Shown here one piece after another: positions 19,168 through 28,046 of a stretch of DNA of 64,000 nt. The first letter of the stretch is position 1. The number at the start of each line of letters is the position of its first letter. The notes under the pieces are model-generated. The model was given only the letters and a program-made list of their open reading frames with translations. It made no database searches and was not told where the DNA came from. A program made the translations under genes and the position numbers. Source of the stretch: Alphaproteobacteria bacterium (GTDB taxonomy: Bacteria; Pseudomonadota; Alphaproteobacteria; CAAGCB01; CAG-977); contig CAAGCB010000029.1 of the NCBI GenBank assembly GCA_900768185.1, forward strand, positions 1-64,000, read 5' to 3'.

Positions 19168-20235
19168 ATGAAATCCGTTGCAGTTTTACTGTCGATCGCC
19201 GGATTGGTCGCTTTTGCAGGGGACGCGGCGGCGCAATTCCGTCCGTCGGATCGGGATCGTCAGACGGCGTCAATCCGTCCCGCAGAGAAGCAACCCGAAG
19301 CTCAGCCCGCCGTCGTAAGACTGTTTGACGACGACGGCAACGTGAACGCCGCTTACGCTCAAAAGGTGAAAGAGGAACGGGCGCGGAAAGCCGAACAAAA
19401 AATGGTGAAACGGCGCGTGTACACGGGACCGTCGCACGAGGAAATCGCCAAAGCCGCGGAACAAAAGGCGGTCGAAAATATCAAATCAATGTTGACGGAC
19501 AAACGATTCAGTCTGAAATACGGCGAAATCGGCTATGATTCTTACGCCGATTTGCTGACGATTGACGATGTGACGCTGGTTCCGCTGAAAACCGCGCCGG
19601 GGCAGAAAATCCCGCCGTATTACTTTAAGGCGCAACAGGTTGTTTTGCGCGGCGCGAATATCGGTGAAAAAGAGGGAACGCCTTTGAATACCGCGGGCGA
19701 ATTGCGTTTGACCGCCGTCGAAATTCCCGTCTGGGACGAAAACGCCGTTAAAAAAGGCAAGATCGACATCTCTTTGCTGGTTTTGAACGGCAATATTCCC
19801 GCTTGGCTGCGCATGCGCGGCGTCGGGCGTCTGGAACGCGTCGACGTCAACGGTTTGCGTTCCGAAACCATTATTAACGAAGCTGTGTTAAACAATGTCG
19901 TGCGGTCGAAAATTTTTGCCGCGTCCTCCGCGTCGTTTCGTCAGGCGTCCATGGAACAGAATTTTATCAACGCGTTTAAACGGCAAGGTCTGGACGGCTT
20001 TTCGTTCGTTTCGGCGACGGTCGACGGAAAGGAAATCGCGAACGATACGGGCGCGCTGGCGGCAATGACTTCGTACAGTGCCAGAATCTTGGATTCCGAT
20101 TTGGTCGCCGCCGCCAGAAACGAAGCCGAAAACGCCAAAAAGCCCGATTTTTCCAAAGAAAAATTGAAAAAGAACATCGCTGAAAACAAGGCGGCGCGCG
20201 CGGCGGTCGACGCCGAATTGAAATCGGATTTGTAA
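19168..20235 (+). CDS. exported protein of unknown function
   Basis: 355 residues with a clear signal peptide (MKSVAVLLSIAGLVAFAGDAAAQ), so periplasmic or further out. A charged, Lys/Glu-rich stretch (about residues 25-105) leads into a beta-rich middle that mentions no known motif, then a helical Ala/Lys-rich C-terminus. The start at 19168 is chosen over the in-frame ATG at 19147 because AAAGGA lies 7 bases upstream and the signal peptide begins there. It is 3 bases from the pentapeptide-repeat gene and in one operon with a VirD4-type ATPase, which suggests a role linked to secretion. That link is inference; no sequence family is recognised. Confidence 0.8.
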   Translation: MKSVAVLLSIAGLVAFAGDAAAQFRPSDRDRQTASIRPAEKQPEAQPAVVRLFDDDGNVNAAYAQKVKEERARKAEQKMVKRRVYTGPSHEEIAKAAEQKAVENIKSMLTDKRFSLKYGEIGYDSYADLLTIDDVTLVPLKTAPGQKIPPYYFKAQQVVLRGANIGEKEGTPLNTAGELRLTAVEIPVWDENAVKKGKIDISLLVLNGNIPAWLRMRGVGRLERVDVNGLRSETIINEAVLNNVVRSKIFAASSASFRQASMEQNFINAFKRQGLDGFSFVSATVDGKEIANDTGALAAMTSYSARILDSDLVAAARNEAENAKKPDFSKEKLKKNIAENKAARAAVDAELKSDL

Positions 20236-20238
20236 CGT

Positions 20239-21609
20239 ATGGCTGAATCGACGAAATATCCGGCGCAGACGGACGGTCAAGGAGCTTACAGCGCTTTGAC
20301 AAAGCGTCCCGCGCCCAAAATCGTCGATCCGGAAGACAGCGCCGTCAGTTATGTCGCCGGTGTGCGGCTGGTCGACGACATGGCGCAACGCCGCGACCGT
20401 TTCAAAGGCTGGGAAAAGGACGATAACGCCCTGCTGGTCGTGCGATCGCTGGAACAAGGGGATACGGATAAATTCGCGTGCGCGGATTTGCACGGCGTCA
20501 ATTTTTCGGGCGCGCCGCTGGCGTCTGTCAATTTGCAAAACGCCGATCTGAAAAACGCCGATTTATCCGGCGCGGATCTGCGCGGAGCCGATTTGCGCGG
20601 CGCGGATTTGCGCGGCGTCAATCTGGAGGAAGCCGACTTGTCGGGGGCTTTGCTGGACGGGGCGCGGCTGGACGGCGCGTATTTGAAAAACGCAAAAATC
20701 GCAGGCGCGCGGTTGGCGAAAAAAGCGTTGAACGAACTGGAAATCATGCAGCAAATGCAACGCGACGCCGAAGAAGGCAAGCTGGATTTGCGCAAAGCGA
20801 ACTTGCGGTATCTGGATTTGCGGCGTCTGGATTTGCGGGGATTGGATTTGACGGGCGTTGATTTGTCGGGCGTCAATCTGGTCGGCGTAAATTTGACGGG
20901 GTGCAAGGTTGATCCGATGTATTTGGACGGCACTTATGCGTTCAGACAAGGGGCGGGGCGTAAAATTGAAATCAAAAAGGGCAATTACGCCGGACTGGAT
21001 TTGACGACGGCAAACCAGATGAAAGCCAAAGCGGGATTGACGGAATTGGAGGCTTTGCGCCGCAAGCGCGTCGCCGCCGCGGACGAAGAACAACAGCGTA
21101 TCGACGAAATCAATCGCGCGACTGAAAGAATGCGGCGGGAAGAAGAAGCCGCAATCCAAACGGCGCGCGCCGAACAGTCCCGTCCTCGCGATGCCGTTTT
21201 TTCCGGTTCGGCGTCGTCCCCGACCGCCGGAAACGAATCCGCCGACGGGCTGAGCAAAGAGCTGGCTTTGCTGAAATCGCGCCGTCAAAATCAGGCGTCG
21301 CCCGAAGAATTGAAAGCCCGATTGCAAGATGTCGTTTTGGAAAAACGCCCCCTGCTGAAAAGCGGCGCGCGCAGTCTGGTGACCCGCCGTCCCCGCCGCA
21401 AAGAGGAATTGCCCCCCAGCAAGTACGATTTTCCGATTTTATATCCGGTTGACGACGACGAGAAAAAAAAGGAAAAAAAATCGCCCGTCGCCGAAGTCGT
21501 CAAAGTCGCGGAGCAAGTTACGGATTGCGTCAGGCGCGTGTTTCAAAAGGTGGTGCCGCGCCGGTCGAACGTTCGCGTCAAACGGTCGCGTCAAAGATTC
21601 AGGAGCTAG
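20239..21609 (+). CDS. pentapeptide-repeat protein with coiled coil and Arg-rich C-terminus
   Basis: 456 residues. Two blocks of A(D/N)LxG-type pentapeptides (about residues 86-155 and 178-225) form a right-handed quadrilateral beta-helix by analogy with the family. A Glu/Arg-rich segment around 270-310 looks like a coiled coil. The last 25 residues are strongly basic, ending VKRSRQRFRS, which resembles C-terminal signals of VirB/D4 type IV secretion substrates. No signal peptide or membrane segment. It sits between the exported protein and the coupling ATPase with 3-base gaps on both sides, and carries the AGGAG site for the ATPase gene. Could be a secreted substrate, an adaptor or a structural partner. 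Confidence 0.85.
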   Translation: MAESTKYPAQTDGQGAYSALTKRPAPKIVDPEDSAVSYVAGVRLVDDMAQRRDRFKGWEKDDNALLVVRSLEQGDTDKFACADLHGVNFSGAPLASVNLQNADLKNADLSGADLRGADLRGADLRGVNLEEADLSGALLDGARLDGAYLKNAKIAGARLAKKALNELEIMQQMQRDAEEGKLDLRKANLRYLDLRRLDLRGLDLTGVDLSGVNLVGVNLTGCKVDPMYLDGTYAFRQGAGRKIEIKKGNYAGLDLTTANQMKAKAGLTELEALRRKRVAAADEEQQRIDEINRATERMRREEEAAIQTARAEQSRPRDAVFSGSASSPTAGNESADGLSKELALLKSRRQNQASPEELKARLQDVVLEKRPLLKSGARSLVTRRPRRKEELPPSKYDFPILYPVDDDEKKKEKKSPVAEVVKVAEQVTDCVRRVFQKVVPRRSNVRVKRSRQRFRS

Positions 21610-21612
21610 AAT

Positions 21613-23811
21613 ATGGATCGCTATTCAATGCTCCCGTCGCGCGACAATCCCAACTTCGCCGAACATTACAAGGCGTTGGACTGGGTTATTCTGGGATTTT
21701 TGTACACGACGTTCGCGGCGTTTGTCGTGTCGCTGTTCGCTTATCCGCTGGGGCACATGGTGTCGCACGACTTTTCCGCGCAGGCGTGGGAAAACGTCAA
21801 GCAGTACTACGCCTATATGAAATCCCACCCGTTCTATTATTTCAAAAGCTATTTCCGCTGGTTCGCGACGTTTTTCAGCGATCCGTTTCAAAGCTTTTCC
21901 GTCTGGATTCCCGCCGCCCCTTTTTTTGTTGAAATACTCGGTTGTCTGATAACGCTGAAAACAAATCCGCACTACTTTATTCAGCTGGATCAGGGCGACG
22001 GGCGGCTGGCGGACGAACGCGATGTCAAAGGCATGGGACTGTGGAACGGCATTTCGTTCGTTCTGGGGTTGTGGAAAGACCGACATGTCCTGCGCATGAA
22101 CAATTATATGTCCCTGCTGATTATCGGCGCGCCCGAAAGCGGCAAAACGTCAGGCGTCGTCATTCCCAGTATTCTGGCGAACGATGACAAATGCTTGTTT
22201 ATCAACGATATGAAAGGTGAGCTGTTCCAGCTGACGGGCGGACACCGCGCGTCCTTGGGTCCCGTTTTCCATGTTGACTTTTTTGCTACGGACAAGCCGG
22301 AACAAGGGATTTTCTGGCCGACGTGGAATCCGCTGAGCGATATGGATTTGCCGCCGCCGTCTCCGGGGCGGCAGGGGTACATCGGCGGCTTGGCTTATTT
22401 CCTGTTGGGCGACGGACCGACGGGAACCGACCCGTATTGGATCAAGTCCGGACGCGCCGCGCTGGAAGGATTCATCAACTATATTTGCGACAAATGCGAA
22501 CAGGCGCGCGCAAACGACTATTTTTTGCAACGCTTGTACGAAGACGCCATGGACGACGAAGATTACGACGTTTTGGAAACATATTACGAATCCATGGAAA
22601 AGACCGTCGCCGTCAAGCAGGCTTTGAACAATGTCCGCAAACGCGCGCTGAACTTTAAAAACTATCTGCCCGTCGGAAAATGGGATCCGATTCCCGAAGC
22701 GTGGATCGGACGGCAAGCCAGTTTCCCGATGCTGATGGATTTTATCACTAAACAGCAACTGGACGTATCCGCCGAATTGCGCGCCAGACGCGACGCGGGT
22801 GATCCCGTCGCTTTTAAAACCGATATATGGGCTAAAATCCTGTCCGAAATTGTCGAAGAAACAACCTACTTCGGGTACAATCGACGCGCTTTGGTCGAAA
22901 TCGGGCAAATTCTTTCGTTGCCGAAAACCCAGCGGTCGTCCGTGTTGTCAATGGCTTTGTCGGGATTGGCGCCTTTCAAAAACGCCGCGATTCGCATGCG
23001 TATGGCGTCCAGCGATTTCGCCAGCGTGCAAATGCGCGGCATCAAAAATCCCGTTACGGGGCAGTGGGAGCCCGTCACGTTCTATCTGGGCTGTCCGATC
23101 GACCGCATGACGAACACCGTTATGACGATGTTCGTCAACATGTATTCGGGCATTTTGACGATTTTCGATATTAACGAAGGTCCGTGCGGTCCGTTCCCGA
23201 TGCTTTATATTTTGGACGAATATACCAGCATGTCGACTTTCCATGTGTCCGAAGCGATCGGAACGGGCATCGCCAAACATTACGCCTTTTTGCTGACGTG
23301 TCAGGATTTGTCGATGCTGTCCGCGGCGTACGGAGGGGAAATGGAAACGCTGATCGGTAACACGGGCGCAAAAATATTTATGCGCTGCAACGGTCAGGAA
23401 ACGGTTGAGCGTATCAATTCGTGGATGGAAAAAAAGACCGTCGTCGTGTTTTCCGAAAACAGGAACGAAGGAATCGGGTCGGGGACGACGCCGCTTTCCG
23501 ACGTGAACATCAGCTACGGCACGATGGGCGGCGATGTCGTCGGTACGGCGAAGCTTTTGAATATGCCATTCGGAGAACAATACGCGCTGATTCAAAAACA
23601 CCACAACCGTCCGATCAAACTGAAAACCCCCGTGTATTTCAATGACAGGGCGATGACGAAGTTGACAAAGATTCCGCCGCCGCCGCATTTGCCGATCGCC
23701 GTCTACAACCAGCGGCACGAGGAGGATAAATTGCCGCCGCCCGACGATCTGTCCGCCGAACCCGCTTATATGCAGGCGCAAAAAGTCGCGAATCAAGTCG
23801 ACGGTGCATAA
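21613..23811 (+). CDS. VirD4/TraG-type IV secretion coupling ATPase
   Basis: 732 residues. Two N-terminal membrane segments (about residues 25-52 and 95-117), a Walker A motif GAPESGKT (near residue 172) and a Walker B-like MLYILDEYTS (near residue 535) match the VirD4/TraG family of inner-membrane coupling proteins. These hexameric ATPases recruit protein or DNA substrates to a type IV secretion channel. The C-terminus is Pro-rich. No other VirB, relaxase or conjugation gene is in the window, so it is either an orphan or works with a channel encoded elsewhere. AGGAG precedes the ATG. Third gene of the operon; IcmO/DotL-like or TraD-like subtype not resolved. Confidence 0.9.
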   Translation: MDRYSMLPSRDNPNFAEHYKALDWVILGFLYTTFAAFVVSLFAYPLGHMVSHDFSAQAWENVKQYYAYMKSHPFYYFKSYFRWFATFFSDPFQSFSVWIPAAPFFVEILGCLITLKTNPHYFIQLDQGDGRLADERDVKGMGLWNGISFVLGLWKDRHVLRMNNYMSLLIIGAPESGKTSGVVIPSILANDDKCLFINDMKGELFQLTGGHRASLGPVFHVDFFATDKPEQGIFWPTWNPLSDMDLPPPSPGRQGYIGGLAYFLLGDGPTGTDPYWIKSGRAALEGFINYICDKCEQARANDYFLQRLYEDAMDDEDYDVLETYYESMEKTVAVKQALNNVRKRALNFKNYLPVGKWDPIPEAWIGRQASFPMLMDFITKQQLDVSAELRARRDAGDPVAFKTDIWAKILSEIVEETTYFGYNRRALVEIGQILSLPKTQRSSVLSMALSGLAPFKNAAIRMRMASSDFASVQMRGIKNPVTGQWEPVTFYLGCPIDRMTNTVMTMFVNMYSGILTIFDINEGPCGPFPMLYILDEYTSMSTFHVSEAIGTGIAKHYAFLLTCQDLSMLSAAYGGEMETLIGNTGAKIFMRCNGQETVERINSWMEKKTVVVFSENRNEGIGSGTTPLSDVNISYGTMGGDVVGTAKLLNMPFGEQYALIQKHHNRPIKLKTPVYFNDRAMTKLTKIPPPPHLPIAVYNQRHEEDKLPPPDDLSAEPAYMQAQKVANQVDGA

Positions 23812-23839
23812 TCCTTTTGACCGTGACCGTATTTTATAT

Positions 23840-23869
23840 TTGTTCAAAACAAGAGGATTATGGTATAAA
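23840..23869 (+). promoter_or_regulatory. promoter of the flavodiiron gene
   Basis: -35 TTGTTC (23840-23845), 18-bp spacer ending TGG, -10 TATAAA (23864-23869): an extended -10 promoter. No FNR-type TTGAT-N4-ATCAA palindrome is seen nearby. Confidence 0.6.
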
Positions 23870-23898
23870 AAAACAAGCGTTTTTTTTAGGAGAAAAAT

Positions 23899-25068
23899 AT
23901 GAAAGCTATCGAAATCAAAAAAGGCATCTATTGGGTCGGCGTCAAAGACTGGAATTTGCGCGAATTTCACGGTTATACGACGTCGCGCGGATCAACTTAT
24001 AACGCGTATTTGATTGTGGACGAAAAAATAACGCTGATCGACGGCGTCAAAGCGTCTTTTACGGACGAAATGATGCGGCGGATTTCCTCTGTCGTCGATC
24101 CCGCCGAAATCGACGTTGTCGTGTGCAACCATGTTGAAATGGATCATTCGGGGGCTCTGCCCGCCGTAATGGCGAAAGCCGTCAATGCGACGATGTATTG
24201 CACGCCTGCGGCGGAACGCGAATTGAAAATGCACTATGATGCGGCGGAGTGGAAGATTCAAACCGTTAAATCGAACGATACGCTGAATATCGGCAAACAT
24301 ACGCTGACGTTTGTTCAGATGCCGATGGTGCATTGGCCCGATTCGATGATGACGTATGTCGGTGATGAAAAGCTTTTGTTCCCGAACGACGGATTCGGTC
24401 AGCACTATGCGTCGGACGGTTTGTTTGATGATGAAAATACGGATATCGTTCTGGACGAGGCGAAAAAATATTACGGCAACATCGTGATGCCGTACGGGGC
24501 GCAGGTGCAGAAGGTGCTGGAAATCGCGGCGGGGCTGGACATCGAAATGATCGCCCCCAGCCACGGTGTCATTTGGCGCGAACATATCTCTGAAATCGTT
24601 GAAAAATACAAGCTGTGGTCTTCTTACGGCAGTGTCGCGGACAAAGCCGTCGTCGTGTACGATACGATGTGGGAATCGACGGAACGCATGGCGCAGGAAG
24701 TCGCCGACGCATGGAGCGAAAAGGGATTGCGCGTCAACCGGATTTGCTTGAAGCACACGAACATGTCCGACGCGATCAACGCGTTGGTCGAAGCCAAATA
24801 CGTCGCGCTGGGATCGCCCGCGCTCAATTCGGGCATTATGCCGACGATGGGCGGATTTTTGACGTACTTGAAAGGATTGGCGGCGAAGAACAAGATCGGA
24901 TTCTGCTTCGGTTCTTATGGCTGGAAAAAGGATTGCCAGCAGGAAATGCAAGACGTTCTGACCAAAATGGGGTGGACGATGCCCGAACCGATTTCGACGG
25001 TCAACTGGCGTCCGACGGAGGAGGCGTTGGCGCTGTTGCGCGAATCCGCCGCCCGCGTCGTCGGATAA
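23899..25068 (+). CDS. A-type flavoprotein (flavodiiron protein)
   Basis: Flavodiiron proteins reduce O2 to water or NO to N2O and protect anaerobes. The 389-residue protein has an N-terminal metallo-beta-lactamase-like domain with the diiron ligand motif HVEMDH (about residues 79-84) and a C-terminal flavodoxin domain starting at VVVYDTMWEST (about residue 252) for FMN. There is no fused rubredoxin, so electrons must come from a separate donor. AGGAG lies 6 bases before ATG. It stands alone between a promoter and a terminator. Whether it prefers O2 or NO cannot be read. Confidence 0.92.
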   Translation: MKAIEIKKGIYWVGVKDWNLREFHGYTTSRGSTYNAYLIVDEKITLIDGVKASFTDEMMRRISSVVDPAEIDVVVCNHVEMDHSGALPAVMAKAVNATMYCTPAAERELKMHYDAAEWKIQTVKSNDTLNIGKHTLTFVQMPMVHWPDSMMTYVGDEKLLFPNDGFGQHYASDGLFDDENTDIVLDEAKKYYGNIVMPYGAQVQKVLEIAAGLDIEMIAPSHGVIWREHISEIVEKYKLWSSYGSVADKAVVVYDTMWESTERMAQEVADAWSEKGLRVNRICLKHTNMSDAINALVEAKYVALGSPALNSGIMPTMGGFLTYLKGLAAKNKIGFCFGSYGWKKDCQQEMQDVLTKMGWTMPEPISTVNWRPTEEALALLRESAARVVG

Positions 25069-25085
25069 ATCGCCCGAAACGACGC

Positions 25086-25114
25086 AAAGCCCCGCTTGAA
25101 AAAGCGGGGCTTTT
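25086..25114 (+). terminator. Rho-independent terminator of the flavodiiron gene
   Basis: Perfect 12-bp stem (25086-25097 with 25102-25113), GAAA loop, ending in TTTT. Confidence 0.85.
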
Positions 25115-25157
25115 CCGTTGCGCGGCGGATCCCTGTTATCGTTGTCGCGGCGCGGAT

Positions 25158-25187
25158 AAAAAAAATCCCCGAAAAATCGGGGATTTT
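25158..25187 (-). terminator. Rho-independent terminator of lpxC
   Basis: Perfect 11-bp stem (25162-25172 with 25177-25187); on the minus strand followed by eight T (complement of 25158-25165). Located 25 bases after the lpxC stop; may also act on the plus strand. Confidence 0.8.
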
Positions 25188-25211
25188 CGTTTTTGCAAAC
25201 AAGGGAATTTT

Positions 25212-26156
25212 TTACGCGCATTCCAGCTGTTTCAGATCTTCGTCTTCCTCAAACGTCTTGTCCTCGTCCAACGCGGAATAATAGCTTGCCATATCAACGA
25301 TTTCGTAGTTTGACGCGTCGGCGAAAACGGCGGACAACAGGGCGTTTGTATCCGTGTGTCCCGAACGGCAACCGTGAAATTCCGCAATCAGCGTATAGCC
25401 GGACATATACAGGTCGCCGACGGCGTCCAGCATTTTATGACGGACAAATTCGTTTGAATAGCGCAAGCCGTCCTTGTTCATGATTGTGTTGTCGTTGACC
25501 AAAATGGCGTTGTCCAACGAACCGCCGCGCGCCAGACCGATGGAACGCAACATTTCGATGTCTTTTAAAAATCCGAACGTGCGGGCGCGGCTGAACATGT
25601 TTTTGAAATTGGCGGGGGTCAAATCCAGTTCGGCTTCCTGATGACCGATGATTGCTGCGGGAAAGTCGATGGCAAAGCGCATTTTCAGCCCTTTTTCAGC
25701 GGGCAGAAGAACGACTTCCTTGTCGCCGTTTTTATAAGAAACGGGTTTCAGAATGCGCAACGCTTTCAACGGGGCGTTTTGCGGTTTGATGCCCGCGCAT
25801 TCCAGTAAAAACACGAACGGGGCGGAACTGCCGTCCATCACGGGCGTTTCGGGACCGTCGATGTCGATTTGCATATTGTTGACGCCCATGGCGTGAATCG
25901 CCGCCATCAAATGTTCAATCGTGGCGACCTTGACGCCGTCTTTGTTGCCGATGCAGGTGCACATGCGCGTGTCGACGACATGGTCGTGATGCGCGGGGAT
26001 ATAAGCGTCGCGCCCTTCGGCGTCCGTTCTGTGGAACACGATGCCCGTGTTCGGATCCGCCGGTTTCAGCGTCATGGAAATCTTGTTTCCCGTGTGCAGA
26101 CCGATGCCGACGCACGAAATTTCATGTTTGATTGTCTTCTGACGGTAATTTTCCAT
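25212..26156 (-). CDS. lpxC: UDP-3-O-acyl-N-acetylglucosamine deacetylase
   Basis: LpxC is the zinc-dependent committed step of lipid A synthesis. In the 314-residue product HLMAAI (first zinc His), HKMLD (second His and Asp zinc ligands) and the SGHTDTN block with the catalytic His are all visible. ATG 26156 is preferred over the longer frame (open to 26225) because AAAGGG lies 7 bases upstream and the family N-terminus (RQKTIKHEISCVGIGLHTG) begins there. It follows ftsZ as in many proteobacteria but is separated from it by a terminator, so it should have its own promoter. Confidence 0.95.
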   Translation of the reverse strand: MENYRQKTIKHEISCVGIGLHTGNKISMTLKPADPNTGIVFHRTDAEGRDAYIPAHHDHVVDTRMCTCIGNKDGVKVATIEHLMAAIHAMGVNNMQIDIDGPETPVMDGSSAPFVFLLECAGIKPQNAPLKALRILKPVSYKNGDKEVVLLPAEKGLKMRFAIDFPAAIIGHQEAELDLTPANFKNMFSRARTFGFLKDIEMLRSIGLARGGSLDNAILVNDNTIMNKDGLRYSNEFVRHKMLDAVGDLYMSGYTLIAEFHGCRSGHTDTNALLSAVFADASNYEIVDMASYYSALDEDKTFEEDEDLKQLECA

Positions 26157-26285
26157 ATCGCAACCCTTTCCCTTCGGAGCTCGCTTTTCATAATAAGTTT
26201 TAACAATCAAAAGGGGCTTTTTCAAATCAAGCTTTGTTACATATTGTTACATTTACTTTTTGTTAATTTTGTGGTTTGCCGCGCG

Positions 26286-26317
26286 AAAAACGGCTCCCGT
26301 AAAAGCGGGAGCCGTTT
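26286..26317 (-). terminator. Rho-independent terminator of the dcw operon after ftsZ
   Basis: Perfect 12-bp stem (26288-26299 with 26306-26317); minus-strand T tract from 26290 to 26286. Confidence 0.8.
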
Positions 26318-26330
26318 CTGTCGCCGAAGT

Positions 26331-27929
26331 TCAACGCTGACGGATAAAGGCGGGCAAATCCGAATCGCCGTCAACGGCGGGGGATTCCGGTTTTTTTTCT
26401 TCAACCGTGCGGCGTCTGATGACTTGAAACAGAGAAGGCTTCGCCTTTTCCGCGGGTTTGACAGGCGACGGCATAATCGGCGCGGGCGGGGTGAACAAAT
26501 CGTCCTGCGGCGCCGCTTTGGGCGGGACGGGATCCTGCGCGAACAAAGACGGCTGAGGTTTTTCCGGCGCGGGCGTTTTCGGCGCGAAGATGTCGAACGG
26601 CTGCGTCTGTTTGATTTCGCCGCCTCCGAACAATTCATCGGGGGAGGGCATCGCCGGCAAAATGGAACTTGATTTCGGCGAGAACGAAACAGGCTGAGCC
26701 GACAGCGTCGGGTGGGCGGGAGCAACCGGCGGCGGCGCGATTTCGTCGTCAATGTTCAACACGTCGTCGTCGGAGGGGGCTTCGTGTTCGTATTCGGTTT
26801 CGCGCGCGAAAGACGGAGAAACCGACGATTCCATGGCGGCTGCGGTCGTTTCGGGTTTCGGCGCCGCGTATCCCGGCAAAAATGTTTTTTTAACGGGCTG
26901 GTTCGGCGCGGCGGAAGAAACGGCGGTCTGTTGCGTGAAAGGCTGTGTGTCGGTCTGACAGTTGATGCCCGTCGCAACGACGGACAGCCGAATCGACCCT
27001 TCCAAAGTCGGATCGAACGACGCGCCGAAAATAATGTTGGCTTCGGGATCGACCTCGCGGCGGATTCTGTTGGCGGCTTCGTCGACTTCGTACAGCGTCA
27101 GGTCGAGACCGCCCGCGACGCTGATCAGAATGCCTTTCGCCCCGTTCATGGACGCGTTGTCCAACAGCGGGTTGGCGATGGCTTGTTCGGCGGCTTCCTG
27201 CGCGCGGTTTTCGCCCGATGCGACCCCCGTTCCCATCATGGCGCGTCCCATTTCCGTCATAATGGTGCGGACGTCGGCGAAATCCAGATTGATCACGCCC
27301 GGATTGATAATCAGATCCGTAATGCTGCGCACGCCGTCTTGCAATACCTGATCGGCGCGCTTGAAGGCGTCGGCAAACGTCATTTTTTCGTCGGCGATCA
27401 AAAACAGGTTTTGATTTGGAATGACGATCAGCGTATCGACGTACTGCGACAGTTCCTCAATGCCCTTTTCGGCGATCGTCATTCTGTGGCGACCTTCGAA
27501 CGTAAAAGGCTTTGTGACGACGCCGACGGTCAGAATGTCGCGTTCGCGCGCCATCTTCGCGACGACGGGCGCCGCGCCCGTTCCGGTTCCGCCGCCCATG
27601 CCCGCGGTAATGAACACCATGTTTGATCCGTCCAGCGCCGCGGCGATTTCTTCGGCGGCTTCTTCGGCGGATTCGCGTCCGACTTCGGGTCTGGCGCCCG
27701 CGCCTTGCCCTTTGGTCGTTTCGATGCCCAACTGGATTTTCTTTTCAGCCAGCGAAGCGTTTAAAGACTGCGCGTCGGTGTTCGCGGCGACGTAGTCAAC
27801 GCTGCCCAGCTGTGTTTGAATCATGTTGTTGATGGCGTTTCCGCCCGCGCCGCCAACACCGACAACGGTGATTTTCGGGGTCAGTTGGACAATCGGTTGC
27901 TGTTCGGGAACACTGATGTCTAAAGTCAT
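26331..27929 (-). CDS. ftsZ: cell division protein FtsZ
   Basis: FtsZ is the tubulin-like GTPase that forms the division ring. The N-terminal 320 residues hold the GTP motif GGGTGTGAAP and the T7-loop region. A long, Pro/Ala-rich linker of about 200 residues follows, then the C-terminal peptide DLPAFIRQR that binds FtsA and other partners. Total 532 residues, long as in many alphaproteobacteria. ATG 27929 is chosen over 27944 because ACGGAG lies 6 bases upstream. A near-consensus -35 (TTGACA, 28009-28014 on the minus strand) lies in the 117-bp gap to ftsA, but no convincing -10 is visible. Confidence 0.97.
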   Translation of the reverse strand: MTLDISVPEQQPIVQLTPKITVVGVGGAGGNAINNMIQTQLGSVDYVAANTDAQSLNASLAEKKIQLGIETTKGQGAGARPEVGRESAEEAAEEIAAALDGSNMVFITAGMGGGTGTGAAPVVAKMARERDILTVGVVTKPFTFEGRHRMTIAEKGIEELSQYVDTLIVIPNQNLFLIADEKMTFADAFKRADQVLQDGVRSITDLIINPGVINLDFADVRTIMTEMGRAMMGTGVASGENRAQEAAEQAIANPLLDNASMNGAKGILISVAGGLDLTLYEVDEAANRIRREVDPEANIIFGASFDPTLEGSIRLSVVATGINCQTDTQPFTQQTAVSSAAPNQPVKKTFLPGYAAPKPETTAAAMESSVSPSFARETEYEHEAPSDDDVLNIDDEIAPPPVAPAHPTLSAQPVSFSPKSSSILPAMPSPDELFGGGEIKQTQPFDIFAPKTPAPEKPQPSLFAQDPVPPKAAPQDDLFTPPAPIMPSPVKPAEKAKPSLFQVIRRRTVEEKKPESPAVDGDSDLPAFIRQR

Positions 27930-28046
27930 GGGGTACTCCGTCAAAAAATGGGACAGCTCTGACGAATCGGCGGTTTCGTTCGGATATCGGTTCGAATCGA
28001 AAGCCCTTTGTCAAAGTAAATTGGTTTTTTTATAGCGTAAAAGTCT

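Noticed and set aside
23817..23850. FNR-type operator upstream of the flavodiiron gene
   Set aside because: No TTGAT-N4-ATCAA palindrome; TTGACC at 23817 has no mate.
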